From Ignavibacteriota bacterium (GTDB lineage: Bacteria; Bacteroidota; Ignavibacteria; Ignavibacteriales; Melioribacteraceae): a stretch of 64,000 nucleotides of DNA. How positions within the stretch are numbered: position 1 is the stretch's first letter; each line of letters opens with the position of its first letter. Shown here piece after piece: positions 45,463 to 54,541 of the stretch. The stretch is taken from NCBI GenBank assembly GCA_002746605.1, contig PDPT01000045.1, forward strand, positions 1 through 64,000, written 5' to 3'. The notes beneath the pieces are model-generated. The model ran no database searches. It saw nothing but the letters and a program-made list of their open reading frames with translations, and was not told the origin of the DNA. The translations under genes were made by a program, and so were the position numbers.

Positions 45463-46785
45463 ATGAAAAAGGCTTTGATAGTTACATATCATTGGTATCC
45501 TGCCGGTGGTCCCGGTGTACAACGCATACTAAAATTCGCCAAATATTTAAATAAATTTGGCTGGAAGCCAATTATCTTAACTGTAGCAAAAGGGGAATAT
45601 CCGGCTTTAGACTTTTCTCTTAAAAAAAATATTCCAGAGGATATTGTAGAATACCGAACCAAATCTTTGGAACCGAATTTTTTATATAAAAAATTTATGG
45701 GAATGAAACCGGAACAGAAAATTCCCACGGCAATATTGGTGGATGATAATCCTTCATTAAAAAAAAAAATAACAGCATGGATAAGATTAAATTTTTTTAT
45801 TCCCGATGCCAAAATAGGTTGGCTGCCTTTTGCAGTTAATGAAGGTAAAAAAATTATCAGGGAAGAAAAACCCGATATAATTTTTTCAACTTCGCCTCCT
45901 CCGACAGTACATATTATAGCTCAAAAACTTGCGGACTCTTCAAAATTACCTTGGATAGCTGATTTTAGAGATCCTTGGACAGATATTCATTATTATGAAA
46001 AACAACCAAGACTTTCTGTGGTAAAAAAATTTGATAGAGCTTTAGAGAAAAAAGTACTTAACAAAGCAGATAAAGTTGTTTGTATAAGCAAATTAGATAT
46101 TACTTTGGATTTTGGGAAAAAGGTATCTCCTACAAAATGTATTAACATTCCAAACGGTTATGATGAAGAAGACTTTGAAAATTTAAATTTAAATTATAAT
46201 CACAAAAAATTTATATTGCTTCATCTCGGAGCCATTAATAAAGAGCGAAATCCTGTATCACTTTTTAAGGGAATTAAAAATTTAGCTCAAAAAAAGATTA
46301 TAACTCCTGAAAATTTTATGTTGAAATTTGTCGGTAACGTTGAAAACATTGTTACGAAAACTATAGAGGATTTAGATATTGGTAACTACATTGAAATTAT
46401 TCCTTACAAACCGCATAAAGAAGCATTAAGTTATATCGAAGACGCTTCCGTAATGTTATTGCTTATTACTCGATCGGAAAAAAATAAACGCATACTGCCC
46501 GGTAAAACCTTTGAGTATTTACGAACATTAAAATTTATAATTGCTTTGGGACCTACCGATGGCGAAGTTGCAAATATAATCAATAATACAAATTCAGGAA
46601 TTGTACTTGATTATAGTAACGAATCTAAAATTGAAGAAACATTGGAAGCTCAAATTATTAAATGGAAACAAAAAGATTTTCATAATAATAATATTACTAA
46701 CATAGAAAAATATAAAAGAGAAAATTTAACAGAAGAACTAATTAACTTATTTGATAGTGTTATAGATGAAAAGTATAAAAAATAA
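45463..46785 (+). CDS. Family 4-like glycosyltransferase
   Basis: 440 residues with a GT-B layout. The N-terminal domain holds IVTYHWYPAGGPGVQRILKF and PDIIFSTSPPPTVHIIA with WIADFRDPW. The C-terminal Rossmann domain holds INIPNGYDEEDF, ILLHLGAINKERNP and ILPGKTFEYLRTLKFIIALG (the E-x7-E/phosphate-binding region). A retaining transfer from a nucleotide sugar is likely. It overlaps the next gene by 20 bp. Confidence 0.88.
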   Translation: MKKALIVTYHWYPAGGPGVQRILKFAKYLNKFGWKPIILTVAKGEYPALDFSLKKNIPEDIVEYRTKSLEPNFLYKKFMGMKPEQKIPTAILVDDNPSLKKKITAWIRLNFFIPDAKIGWLPFAVNEGKKIIREEKPDIIFSTSPPPTVHIIAQKLADSSKLPWIADFRDPWTDIHYYEKQPRLSVVKKFDRALEKKVLNKADKVVCISKLDITLDFGKKVSPTKCINIPNGYDEEDFENLNLNYNHKKFILLHLGAINKERNPVSLFKGIKNLAQKKIITPENFMLKFVGNVENIVTKTIEDLDIGNYIEIIPYKPHKEALSYIEDASVMLLLITRSEKNKRILPGKTFEYLRTLKFIIALGPTDGEVANIINNTNSGIVLDYSNESKIEETLEAQIIKWKQKDFHNNNITNIEKYKRENLTEELINLFDSVIDEKYKK

Positions 46786-47764
46786 ATATTTGTTTTTTCT
46801 TTTCAGAATTTGGAAAGATATTTTTAATCCTACAATATGGGAAATTTCAACCGATTTGAAATCCAAAAAATTAAAAGAATATTATTTCCTTTTTTCTGAA
46901 GAAGCAATGGTAAACCAAAAAGGCGGACAAAAAAGTATTATCTATGATAAGGATGGAATCCCAATGAATCCTACTTACATTGATGTAAAAGATAAGAAGC
47001 ATGTATATTTCCCAATTACAATAGGGCAAGTAGGACTTGCGGTTTTTCATACATATTTAAAAACAAAAAGTGAAGACGATAAAAAACGCTTCCTAAAATT
47101 TCCGGAATGGTTTTCCCAAAATGTTATTGAAGATGAAAAACTTGGTGCCCGTTGGTTTACCGATGTTAGTCTTCCGCAATATAAAAATCCGGGACCTTGG
47201 CAATCAGCTTTTGTTCAAGGACGAGCAATTTCAAATTTATTGCGAGGATATCAGCTTACTAAGGAAAATAAATTTCTACATCTTGCAGAGCAAGCCTTAC
47301 TCCCGTTTCAATTTTCTGTTGCTGAAGGAGGCGTAACTTCTTTTACAAAGTACGGACCTTTTTATGAAGAATATACGGCAAGTGTTCCCACATGTGTTTT
47401 AAATGGAATGATTTTTTCGCTTTGTGGTGTTTATGATTTTGTTAGAGTCTTCCCAGAACACAGATTGGCAAAAAAAATATTTACCGAAGGAATTGCAACG
47501 GTACAGAAAAGTCTAAGTGAATTTGATTTAAAATATTGGTCTAAGTATAATCTATGTAAAGCCGATTGGTATCCTAAAAATGATCCTTCTACAATTACTT
47601 ATCAACATCTACATGTAACTCAATTACAAATGCTCTATAATTTAACAGAAGAAAAAATTTTCAAAACATATTCTGAAAAATTTAAGAAACAAATAAATAT
47701 CTTTAATATTTTAAAAATGTATTTTAATAAATATAAATCATTAAAAAAACTTGGCAGGTTATAG
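46766..47764 (+). CDS. D-glucuronyl C5-epimerase-domain protein
   Basis: 332 residues. The central and C-terminal parts match the C5-epimerase C-terminal domain (PF06662-type): PGPWQSAFVQGRAISNLLRG, YEEYTASVPTCVLNGMIFSL and CGVYDF, then WSKYNLCKADWYPK and YQHLHVTQLQMLYNL. The Tyr residues in YEEY and the downstream Y-x-x-x-H-x-x-Q-L segment correspond to the catalytic tyrosine regions of heparosan epimerase. The enzyme would convert D-glucuronate to L-iduronate in a polymer. There is no clear signal peptide, though residues 5-20 are hydrophobic (NKYLFFLFRIW). The stop overlaps the GTG of the next gene by one base. Confidence 0.85.
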   Translation: MKSIKNKYLFFLFRIWKDIFNPTIWEISTDLKSKKLKEYYFLFSEEAMVNQKGGQKSIIYDKDGIPMNPTYIDVKDKKHVYFPITIGQVGLAVFHTYLKTKSEDDKKRFLKFPEWFSQNVIEDEKLGARWFTDVSLPQYKNPGPWQSAFVQGRAISNLLRGYQLTKENKFLHLAEQALLPFQFSVAEGGVTSFTKYGPFYEEYTASVPTCVLNGMIFSLCGVYDFVRVFPEHRLAKKIFTEGIATVQKSLSEFDLKYWSKYNLCKADWYPKNDPSTITYQHLHVTQLQMLYNLTEEKIFKTYSEKFKKQINIFNILKMYFNKYKSLKKLGRL

Positions 47765-48528
47765 TGAAAGAATTTCCTCAAAGACGAATAAAATTTTTTG
47801 AAGAACAGTATTGGTATTCAAAAAGCTTTCTACAAAAATATATGGATATTTCTATTTTCAAAAATTTGAATGTTCTGGAGGTAGGCTCTGCAGAAGGTGG
47901 AAGCATAAAATATTTTTCCGAACAGGGAGCAAATTGTTGGGGCATTGAGATTTCTAAAGGAAGAAGCGATTTTTCGATTGAGTATTGTAAAGATAGTAAA
48001 ATCAGTTTTATTCATGATGATATTTGTAATTATGAACTTGTAAAGAAGCTCCCTAAAATGGACATTATACTTATAAGAGATGTAATTGAGCACATTCCCG
48101 ATAAAGTAAAAGCATTGGAGAATATGAATACCCTTTTAAAAGAAAACGGAAAACTTTTTCTTTCCTATCCTCCCAAATATTCTCCTTATGCAGGACATCA
48201 ACAAAATGTAAAAAAAATTATTGGAAAACTTCCCTTTATTCATTTGCTGCCACAATCATTATACAAGCTCTTTCTAAAGGCTGCCAAACAATCGGAAACA
48301 AGAATATCTGAATTTATGGACACTAAACGCGATATGATTTCAATACAAAAAATTGAAAAATATTTTAACAAAACAAATTATAAAATATTAAAAAAAGATT
48401 ATTACTTTATTCGTCCTTGTTTTGAAAAACGTTTTGGATGGGAACCGCGTAAAACTTTTTTAAGTAGAATTCCTATTTTAAAGGAAATTTTCACAATAGG
48501 TGCTTTATATATTTTAGTTAAGAAGTAA
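47764..48528 (+). CDS. Class I SAM-dependent methyltransferase
   Basis: 254 residues starting at GTG, whose G is shared with the previous TAG stop. The SAM-binding motif LNVLEVGSAEGGSIKYF is followed by GIEISKGRSDF, the acidic loop DDICNYEL and IILIRDVIEHIPDKVKALEN, as in UbiE/Methyltransf_11 proteins. The C-terminal FLSYPPKYSPYAGHQQNVKK is common in sugar- or lipid-carrier-linked methyltransferases of polysaccharide clusters. The substrate is unknown. Confidence 0.88.
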   Translation: MKEFPQRRIKFFEEQYWYSKSFLQKYMDISIFKNLNVLEVGSAEGGSIKYFSEQGANCWGIEISKGRSDFSIEYCKDSKISFIHDDICNYELVKKLPKMDIILIRDVIEHIPDKVKALENMNTLLKENGKLFLSYPPKYSPYAGHQQNVKKIIGKLPFIHLLPQSLYKLFLKAAKQSETRISEFMDTKRDMISIQKIEKYFNKTNYKILKKDYYFIRPCFEKRFGWEPRKTFLSRIPILKEIFTIGALYILVKK

Positions 48529-48543
48529 TATTAAAAGGCAAAT

Positions 48544-49359
48544 ATGAATGAGAAAAAAGAATCGAAAATAAGGATATGGCTTGCACAACAACCGGCACTA
48601 AAATTATTTATCAAAATTTTTCTTGATATTTTAAAATTTGACTTCAAGCAATCTTATTACAGTTTAGAAGCATTTTGTTTAACAGTAAAAGCTAATGCTG
48701 GTAATCTTTTTAATAAAAAAGAAAATGTAGAATGTAATTTTTGTGGTTGGAAAGGAAATTATTTTTATCCGCATCTTACAACTGCCGGCACTCGTCTTAA
48801 CGAAAAATGTCCTGTTTGTCATTCAATTCCGCGATATAGAAGTTTGATGAAATTTCTAAAAACGGAAGTAAATATTTTTGATACTCCGTTAAAAATTTTA
48901 GAAGTAGGTCCAAATCGTTCTTTACAAAATATGCTTTTGGAAAAACAAAATATTGATTATGTAAGTATTGACATAAAATCCCCTCAGGCAATGTTCAAGA
49001 TGGATGTAACCGATTTAAAATTTGCAGACGAGACTTTTGATTTTATTTTTTGTATAAGTGTAATGCAATATGTTGAAGACGACAAAAAAGGTTTTGCCGA
49101 GTTAAATAGAGTTCTAAAAAAAGAAGGAAGAATTATTTTTTTTAGTGGAATAGATGAAACTAAAGATTTTACAGTAACTTTTCCTAAGCGCGAAGCTGCA
49201 AATAATTTTACCGTTAGAACTTATGGTTGGGATATAAAGGATAAAATAAGTGAAGCCGGATTTAGTATGGAGTTATTTAATCCTTATAATGAATCTTCAA
49301 AGGAAGAGCAAGAAAAATTTGGTTTAGGTACACACTCAATTTTTTTATTGAGGAAATAA
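48544..49359 (+). CDS. Methyltransferase with N-terminal zinc-ribbon-like Cys motif
   Basis: 271 residues. Residues about 58-90 contain ECNFCGWKGNYFYPH and EKCPVCHSIPRYRS, two C-x2-C pairs likely to bind zinc. The SAM domain follows: LKILEVGPNRSLQNMLL, YVSIDIKSPQAMFKMDVTDL, FIFCISVMQYVEDDKKGFAE and LKKEGRIIFFS. This layout recurs in methyltransferases of capsule or LPS loci. It sits 15 bp after the other methyltransferase gene and 7 bp before the deacetylase-epimerase fusion. Confidence 0.85.
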   Translation: MNEKKESKIRIWLAQQPALKLFIKIFLDILKFDFKQSYYSLEAFCLTVKANAGNLFNKKENVECNFCGWKGNYFYPHLTTAGTRLNEKCPVCHSIPRYRSLMKFLKTEVNIFDTPLKILEVGPNRSLQNMLLEKQNIDYVSIDIKSPQAMFKMDVTDLKFADETFDFIFCISVMQYVEDDKKGFAELNRVLKKEGRIIFFSGIDETKDFTVTFPKREAANNFTVRTYGWDIKDKISEAGFSMELFNPYNESSKEEQEKFGLGTHSIFLLRK

Positions 49360-49366
49360 TAGTAAA

Positions 49367-51349
49367 ATGAAAAAAATTCTTCTTACCATCGATACTGAAT
49401 TTATAATTTCCAAAAATGAAATACTCGGCATAAAAGGTTCAAATGGAATAGATGATATTCTTGCAATATTAGAAAAAGAAAATGTTGCTGCAACGTTTTT
49501 TATCGATTATTACGAGATGAAAAAATGGGGAGAAGAAATTTTTTCTGAAATTACGGAAAAGATAAAAAATACCGGTCATCAAATTGAATTACACTTACAT
49601 CCCGATACTATCAAAAAAGGTCGCCCTCATTTACATCAATATTCAAAGGAAGAACAGAAACTTCTGATAGAAGAATCTATCGAATTATTTGAAAGATTTA
49701 ATAATAGAAAACCAAAATTTTTTAGAGCAGGCAGTTATTCCGCTAATGATGCGACTCTTGAAATTTTATCCGAAAAAAATTTTATAGCTGATCTTTCTTT
49801 TCAACACAAACAAAAGCGTTGTAAAATAAGCAAAAATAAATTTGATAAAATTAATCAAGTTGGATTTGTTGAAAATCTTACCGAAATTCCTACAAGCGTT
49901 TATAAATATAAATTTTTTACCACTCGATATAATTCAATAAATCTTGAGTGGTGTTCTTTAAGTGAATTAAAAGAAATTACAGAGCAAATTAAGAAATCGG
50001 AACTCGATTATTTTGTAGTAATGATGCATAGTTTTTCATTTTTAAATAGATGGGATAGAAAACGATTAACGAAAAATAATCAGCAAAAAAAGAAATTTGT
50101 TAATTTTATTAGATATGCAAAACAAAGCGGTTATGAGTTCCAAACAGTTTCAGAATTTCTTAAAGAAACTGAAAATAAAACCATAAATACCACTTCAGAC
50201 TTTTTACCCGAAGTAAAAAAGATGCTTCCTATTTTAACCGGAGCTTTTGCAAAATTAAGAGGTAAATTTATTCTCAATAAAAAATTTAGAAGAATATTTT
50301 TAATTTCATCCATTCTCTCTTTTATCTTTTTTCTCTTTCTCTTGTATATTCTCTTTTTTAATTTATTTTCACCGGGCTATAGAGAAATGGAAAATGTTAA
50401 TGTTAATGTAACTTCTTGGAATGCAGATAATGATATAACCACTATTGAAAGTTATTTTATAGAACTTAAAGATTATAAAATAAAAACAAAAAACTTTAAA
50501 GATGAAAATGGAATATTATTTCGTAAACCTTATAGTGATACTGTAAAATACAAAATGAAAAAAGGAGTTGAAAAACTTTATATTCCTACTGATATGAGCG
50601 GAACAATTATACGAGATTACACAAAATTATTTTTAACAAAAGATTCTTCATTAATAGAAGATATAAACCTAAACGCAAATTGGCTTTTGCAAAATGTTAA
50701 AATAGAAAATAATTGTGCAATGTGGGAGCATCCTTACATTTTTACTAAGTACGATTTGGATTACGGTTGGTGCGGTGCTTGGGCATTAGGAAATATATTG
50801 TCTGCAATATCACGAAAGATACAATTGGCTCCAAATGATACTAACTTTATTCAACTATCGGAAAAAATCTTAAATTCCTTTCAAACAAAAATTGAAGAAG
50901 GAGGAATTTTATATATTGACAAAAATCAAAATTACTGGTACGAAGAATATCCTGCAATTCCACCTAATCATGTTTTAAATGGACATATAAACGGTGTTTT
51001 AGGTCTGTTTGATTATTGGCGGATAACAGGCAATAAACGAGCAAAATTTTTATTCGATAAAGGCGTAGAAACAACTTTAAATTACTTGGAAAATTTCGAT
51101 TCGGGATTTTGGAGTTTTTATGACTTAGAATATCCTTATATTACCGATTATTTTTATCACAAAGGTGTTCACATTCCCCAATTAAAAATCTTATGGCAAC
51201 TTACGCAAAATGAAACTTTCAAAACTTACTATAAAAAATGGGAAAAATATTTAGATGAACCATATTATACTTTTTATAAACTTAAAATGATATACGATGG
51301 TTTTCACAGACGTTTTACCTATAAATCTTTCTTCACTCTTGGAAAATAA
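49367..51349 (+). CDS. Polysaccharide deacetylase fused to D-glucuronyl C5-epimerase
   Basis: 660 residues. Residues 1-290 are a NodB-type deacetylase of the IDTE variant: LLTIDTEF (Asp9, Glu11), GHQIELHLHP (His76, His78) and FRAGSYSAND (Arg120). A single membrane span follows (about 311-335, IFLISSILSFIFFLFLLYIL) with NKKFRR before it, predicting N-terminus in and C-terminus out. Residues about 430-655 are a C5-epimerase domain: DYGWCGAWALGNILSAISRK, YEEYPAIPPNHVLNGHINGV, FWSFYDLEYPYITDYFYH and KGVHIPQLKILWQLT. The pairing recalls heparan modification (N-deacetylation and C5 epimerisation), although the two domains would lie on opposite sides of the membrane. It is the last gene of the glycan cluster. 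Confidence 0.88.
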   Translation: MKKILLTIDTEFIISKNEILGIKGSNGIDDILAILEKENVAATFFIDYYEMKKWGEEIFSEITEKIKNTGHQIELHLHPDTIKKGRPHLHQYSKEEQKLLIEESIELFERFNNRKPKFFRAGSYSANDATLEILSEKNFIADLSFQHKQKRCKISKNKFDKINQVGFVENLTEIPTSVYKYKFFTTRYNSINLEWCSLSELKEITEQIKKSELDYFVVMMHSFSFLNRWDRKRLTKNNQQKKKFVNFIRYAKQSGYEFQTVSEFLKETENKTINTTSDFLPEVKKMLPILTGAFAKLRGKFILNKKFRRIFLISSILSFIFFLFLLYILFFNLFSPGYREMENVNVNVTSWNADNDITTIESYFIELKDYKIKTKNFKDENGILFRKPYSDTVKYKMKKGVEKLYIPTDMSGTIIRDYTKLFLTKDSSLIEDINLNANWLLQNVKIENNCAMWEHPYIFTKYDLDYGWCGAWALGNILSAISRKIQLAPNDTNFIQLSEKILNSFQTKIEEGGILYIDKNQNYWYEEYPAIPPNHVLNGHINGVLGLFDYWRITGNKRAKFLFDKGVETTLNYLENFDSGFWSFYDLEYPYITDYFYHKGVHIPQLKILWQLTQNETFKTYYKKWEKYLDEPYYTFYKLKMIYDGFHRRFTYKSFFTLGK

Positions 51350-51380
51350 TTACTTTTTTGGGGAAAGTATAATTTTTTAT
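51348..51380 (+). terminator. Probable terminator of the glycan cluster
   Basis: AATTACTTT (51348-51356) pairs with AAAGT...AATT (51364-51374, with a 2-nt bulge) around a TTTGGGG loop, followed by a T run. It begins at the stop codon of the deacetylase-epimerase gene, the last of eight co-directional genes. Confidence 0.55.
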
Positions 51381-51796
51381 TATTGATGTCTTTTAATCTT
51401 TTCGGATAAAATTAGTATTCAAGGAATTGATAAATCAAAAGGTAAGTATAGAGTATTGAAAATCATTGAATATAGTTCCGTCCAAGAAGGAATAAAACTG
51501 TTGAAATAACTGAAAACACTTATTAAATCAGCACTGAATCTCAAAAACAAAAATTAGTAAGATATACCTGCTAACTAAAGAACAAAAAATACCTGCCAAG
51601 AATATTTGGCTTTGGATAGGATGCCCCGGTTAGGAAATCAGTTTTTTTTATATTAAGACAATTCTCAAAATTTGTTTTATATCACAAGATACACTAATAA
51701 CTCTATAAATAGCTTTTTTAATATAAATTTATGGACTTTTTATTCGATAATGACTCGATAGTAAATTATAACAAAACAAAATAGTTGGAGTGATTT
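51381..51796. other. Gap between glycan cluster and pilin-like module
   Basis: No complete gene. From 51405 to 51509 the plus strand has 34 codons of coding-like sequence (DKISIQGIDKSKGKYRVLKI, then IEYSSVQEGIKLLK and a stop) with no start, perhaps a decayed gene end. ACCTGC occurs twice near 51566 and 51592. The promoter of the pilin-like operon should lie in the last 120 bp, but I see no clear TAnnTTTG box. Confidence 0.4.
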
Positions 51797-52528
51797 ATGG
51801 GAGCACATCAAATGATGCTAGCAATTGGTGCTATGCTATTTTTATCAGTAATTATTCTCAGAATGAATACCGCTACATTAACAACAGATGAAATTACCTT
51901 AGCTTCTGAAGCAAATACACAGGCATTAGCTATTGCCAATTCCATTATTTCTGAAGCATCTTCAAAAAGATTTGATGAAAAATCTTTAAATACTATAAAT
52001 GATGTAGCATCATTAACTAAAGTAAAATTTTTAGGTCCGGATATTGGAGAATTCGTAAAATCAGATTTTGATGATTTTGATGATTTTCATAATTATGAGG
52101 ATTCTACAGATGGGTATAGTTTCAAAGTTACAGTAGAGTATTTAAATCCTACAAAAACTAATATTGAAAATCCTTCATCTGTACGTACTTTTTATAAAAA
52201 AATGCTTGTTACAGTTACAAGTCCTTTGGTAAATCAAGATGGCAGAAGAGACGTTATACAAGCAAGAAAAATATTTGGTTATTGGCCTGCAATAGCTAAT
52301 GGAACAGCACCTAAAACAACATTACCACCAAGCGGCAGTTCATCCAGTAGTGGAAGTTCGTCTTCAGGTGGTAGTAAACCTACCGGATCAAGTGGTGGGG
52401 GTAGTTCATCAAGCTCATCATCCTCATCTTCAAGCTCATCATCTTCTTCAAGTTCGGGAGGAGGTAAAGGAGGAGGTTCGTCAAGTAGTAGCTCTTCATC
52501 CGGTGGGAGTCCAATTTATTTAAGATAA
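51797..52528 (+). CDS. Pilin-like protein A (copy 1) with Ser/Gly-rich tail
   Basis: 243 residues. A hydrophobic helix starts close to the N-terminus (HQMMLAIGAMLFLSVIILRM, 4-23), followed by a polar, pilin-like alpha-helix (ASEANTQALAIANSIISEAS) and a beta-rich head with a DFDDFDDF acidic patch (about 90-97) that could bind calcium. Residues 179-239 are almost pure Ser and Gly with a few Lys, Pro and Thr. The head aligns well with the minus-strand copy at 57831 (LGPDIGE versus LGPESGE; FYKKMLVTVTSP versus WHKKITVFVSSP). No Glu5 or classical prepilin cleavage motif is seen. TTGGAG precedes the ATG. It is first in an A-B-C-methyltransferase operon. Confidence 0.75.
   Translation: MGAHQMMLAIGAMLFLSVIILRMNTATLTTDEITLASEANTQALAIANSIISEASSKRFDEKSLNTINDVASLTKVKFLGPDIGEFVKSDFDDFDDFHNYEDSTDGYSFKVTVEYLNPTKTNIENPSSVRTFYKKMLVTVTSPLVNQDGRRDVIQARKIFGYWPAIANGTAPKTTLPPSGSSSSSGSSSSGGSKPTGSSGGGSSSSSSSSSSSSSSSSSSGGGKGGGSSSSSSSSGGSPIYLR
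52331..52513 (+). repeat. Serine/glycine codon repeat tract
   Basis: About 180 bp of TCA/TCT/AGC/AGT and GGT/GGA codons encode the Ser/Gly tail of pilin-like protein A. The tract is low in complexity and imperfectly repeated, so slippage can change its length. The paralogue at 57831 lacks it entirely. Confidence 0.85.
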
Positions 52529-52547
52529 TAAGTTTAACGAGTATAGA

Positions 52548-53207
52548 ATGGGAAATTATTCACTTTTACAAATAGTGGGTTCTACAATTATTGGAGGATT
52601 ATTACTTTTGGGATTGTTCCGGTACAATGGAATAATGATAGAAAAAAAACATAGTTATGATACTCAAAATATTGTACAAAAAAATATTAATGAAATTAAC
52701 AATCTATTGTATTTAGATTTTAGCAAAATAGGATACTGTCTTAATAAAAATGAAGCATTAAAGATTTTTGAAGATCCAATAATAGAAGCTACCGATTCAA
52801 CTTTTGCATTTAAAACCGATGTTCCAATTGATGTAGCAAATCCTTTTGGAGATGGTACTCCTGATATTGTTAAATATTATTTGGGTGGTTCTTTATCCGG
52901 CACTGTAAACCCCAGGGACAAAGCTTTATTCAGGAAAGTGAATAGTGATGCCCCCCTTGAACTAAACTACGGTATTACTAGACTAAAATTTAACTATTAT
53001 GATAGAAGTGGAAATAAATTATCTTCACCAATTACCATTAGTTCTATTGCAGTTATTGAGTATGATGTTACTGTTGAAGATATTTACGGATATAATTATA
53101 ACTATATAACTCTTCCGGATACTACATATTCAGTACAAGGAAAAACTTTCTTTATGAAAATGAATCGAAAAAATAAAATTGCAATCAGAAACTTGAAAAA
53201 AAGGTAG
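52548..53207 (+). CDS. Pilin-like protein B (copy 1), PilW/pseudopilin-like
   Basis: 219 residues. N-terminal hydrophobic helix LLQIVGSTIIGGLLLLGLFR (about 5-24) then a long amphipathic segment (VQKNINEINNLLYLDFSKIG) and a beta-rich head. It aligns along its length with the product of the gene at 57195: LGSTLVGGMLLLILFR, DFSKIGYC versus DFRKIGFC, VNPRDKALFRKVN versus PNPRDRFLYRVVN, and VEDIYGYN versus IEDVYGYD. The helix-plus-head layout is that of PilW-like minor pilins, but no prepilin peptidase site is evident beyond MG-N. Middle gene of the operon, 19 bp after A and 6 bp before C. Confidence 0.75.
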   Translation: MGNYSLLQIVGSTIIGGLLLLGLFRYNGIMIEKKHSYDTQNIVQKNINEINNLLYLDFSKIGYCLNKNEALKIFEDPIIEATDSTFAFKTDVPIDVANPFGDGTPDIVKYYLGGSLSGTVNPRDKALFRKVNSDAPLELNYGITRLKFNYYDRSGNKLSSPITISSIAVIEYDVTVEDIYGYNYNYITLPDTTYSVQGKTFFMKMNRKNKIAIRNLKKR

Positions 53208-53213
53208 AATAAA

Positions 53214-54536
53214 ATGAACGGAAAAGCGATACTAATCTTAACAATAAGTTTCAGTACAATATTTTTCATATTCGGTAAAAATTTCTTTGTAATTTCTCAA
53301 AATTCAACTAATGAAATGGTTGAAAGAATTAATGAAAAAAAAGCTCTAAATATTGCCAACAGTGCAACAAATATTGTAGTCAGCTATTTCTGGCAACAAC
53401 CGGATAGTGTAAAACTAATTGGAACCAGTAAAACTTTTTTTGATAGTGTGAAATTTGATGAGGGATTTGTAACAAGCAGATTAGCACAAGATCCTATTGA
53501 TTCCAATTTATACCATATTAAAACGAATGCTTTTGTTGGAAGCGGAAATAATAAAAAACAAAAGACAGTTATTGTTTTGTATGGTCCTCAGAAACTGACT
53601 AAAATGGCCTCTTATAGTGAAAATTCCGGGAACATTTGGTGGACTGGTGATGATACAGTAAAAGGTGCAATTTATTGCCGTTCATCAATTCCGGTTTATA
53701 ATCATCCTACCTTTTTGAATGAAGTTTATTCCCACTCATATAACTTTAAACTTTATCCAGATGGTGATTGGGCTACGCGAATGGCAAACCACTATCCTAA
53801 TGTTGACCCGAATAATCTGCATTTTAAGACAGAGTTAAAAAGACCAAATAATGCGCTTTGGGATCTTAAATCTGAAGCAAAAACTTCAGGGTGGTATCTT
53901 TATGGAGGAAATTCATTATGGGATAAACCAAGTAAGGATACAATGTTTATTGAATTAAAGGGTCAAATGATGGATGTTAAATTTTCTGAAAGTGCAACTC
54001 CGGTTACCTATAATATTGCTTCTAAAGTTCCTAATGGAATAATTTATGCAGACAATTATGTTGTAAGATTGAAAGGAAAATTGGATGGACAGTTAAGTAT
54101 ATCATGTGATGGTGAGCAGAGCCAGGGAAAAGGAAAAATAATGCTAGATGATGATATTACTTATCAAAGTGATCCATCCAAAGGTCCCTCTGATGATTTA
54201 CTGGGTTTAATTGCAGGAAACAATGTTGAAGTATCTGATACTCCACCAAATCAAACAGATATTAATATTCAAGCAGCAATATATTCTCAATTAAGTGGCT
54301 TAACTGCCGAAAATGCAAAAACCAAACCAGAGTCCGGAACAATAAATTTTTATGGGTCTTTAATTGAAGGTAGAAGAATGGAAGTGGGTAGATTTGATCC
54401 TGCAACAGGAAAACTCTGGGGATATGGAAGAAAATATGCTTATGATGATAGATTAAAAACAATATCATCACCAGGTTTTCCTCAACTTGCCGGATTTAAT
54501 GTATTGGCATGGTATGAGGGTGATCCTACAAAATAA
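53214..54536 (+). CDS. Pilin-like protein C (copy 1), PilX/DUF4900-like
   Basis: 440 residues. N-terminal hydrophobic helix ILILTISFSTIFFIFGKNFF (about 6-25) followed by a helical stretch (EKKALNIANSATNIVVSYFW) and a large beta-helix-like head. The phrases VRLKGKLDGQLSISC, GKIMLDDDITYQSDP, DDLLGLIAGNNVEV and DINIQAAIYSQLSG resemble the DUF4900-type head of PilX-like proteins. The end, FNVLAWYEGD, is shared with the copy at 55795 (LNVVSWFE). It is probably a tip or accessory subunit of a filament or a secreted surface structure. Confidence 0.75.
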   Translation: MNGKAILILTISFSTIFFIFGKNFFVISQNSTNEMVERINEKKALNIANSATNIVVSYFWQQPDSVKLIGTSKTFFDSVKFDEGFVTSRLAQDPIDSNLYHIKTNAFVGSGNNKKQKTVIVLYGPQKLTKMASYSENSGNIWWTGDDTVKGAIYCRSSIPVYNHPTFLNEVYSHSYNFKLYPDGDWATRMANHYPNVDPNNLHFKTELKRPNNALWDLKSEAKTSGWYLYGGNSLWDKPSKDTMFIELKGQMMDVKFSESATPVTYNIASKVPNGIIYADNYVVRLKGKLDGQLSISCDGEQSQGKGKIMLDDDITYQSDPSKGPSDDLLGLIAGNNVEVSDTPPNQTDINIQAAIYSQLSGLTAENAKTKPESGTINFYGSLIEGRRMEVGRFDPATGKLWGYGRKYAYDDRLKTISSPGFPQLAGFNVLAWYEGDPTK

Positions 54537-54541
54537 TTAAA

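Noticed and set aside
52299..52523. His/Gln-rich frame inside pilin-like A
   Set aside because: It is the +1 frame of the Ser/Gly codon repeat.
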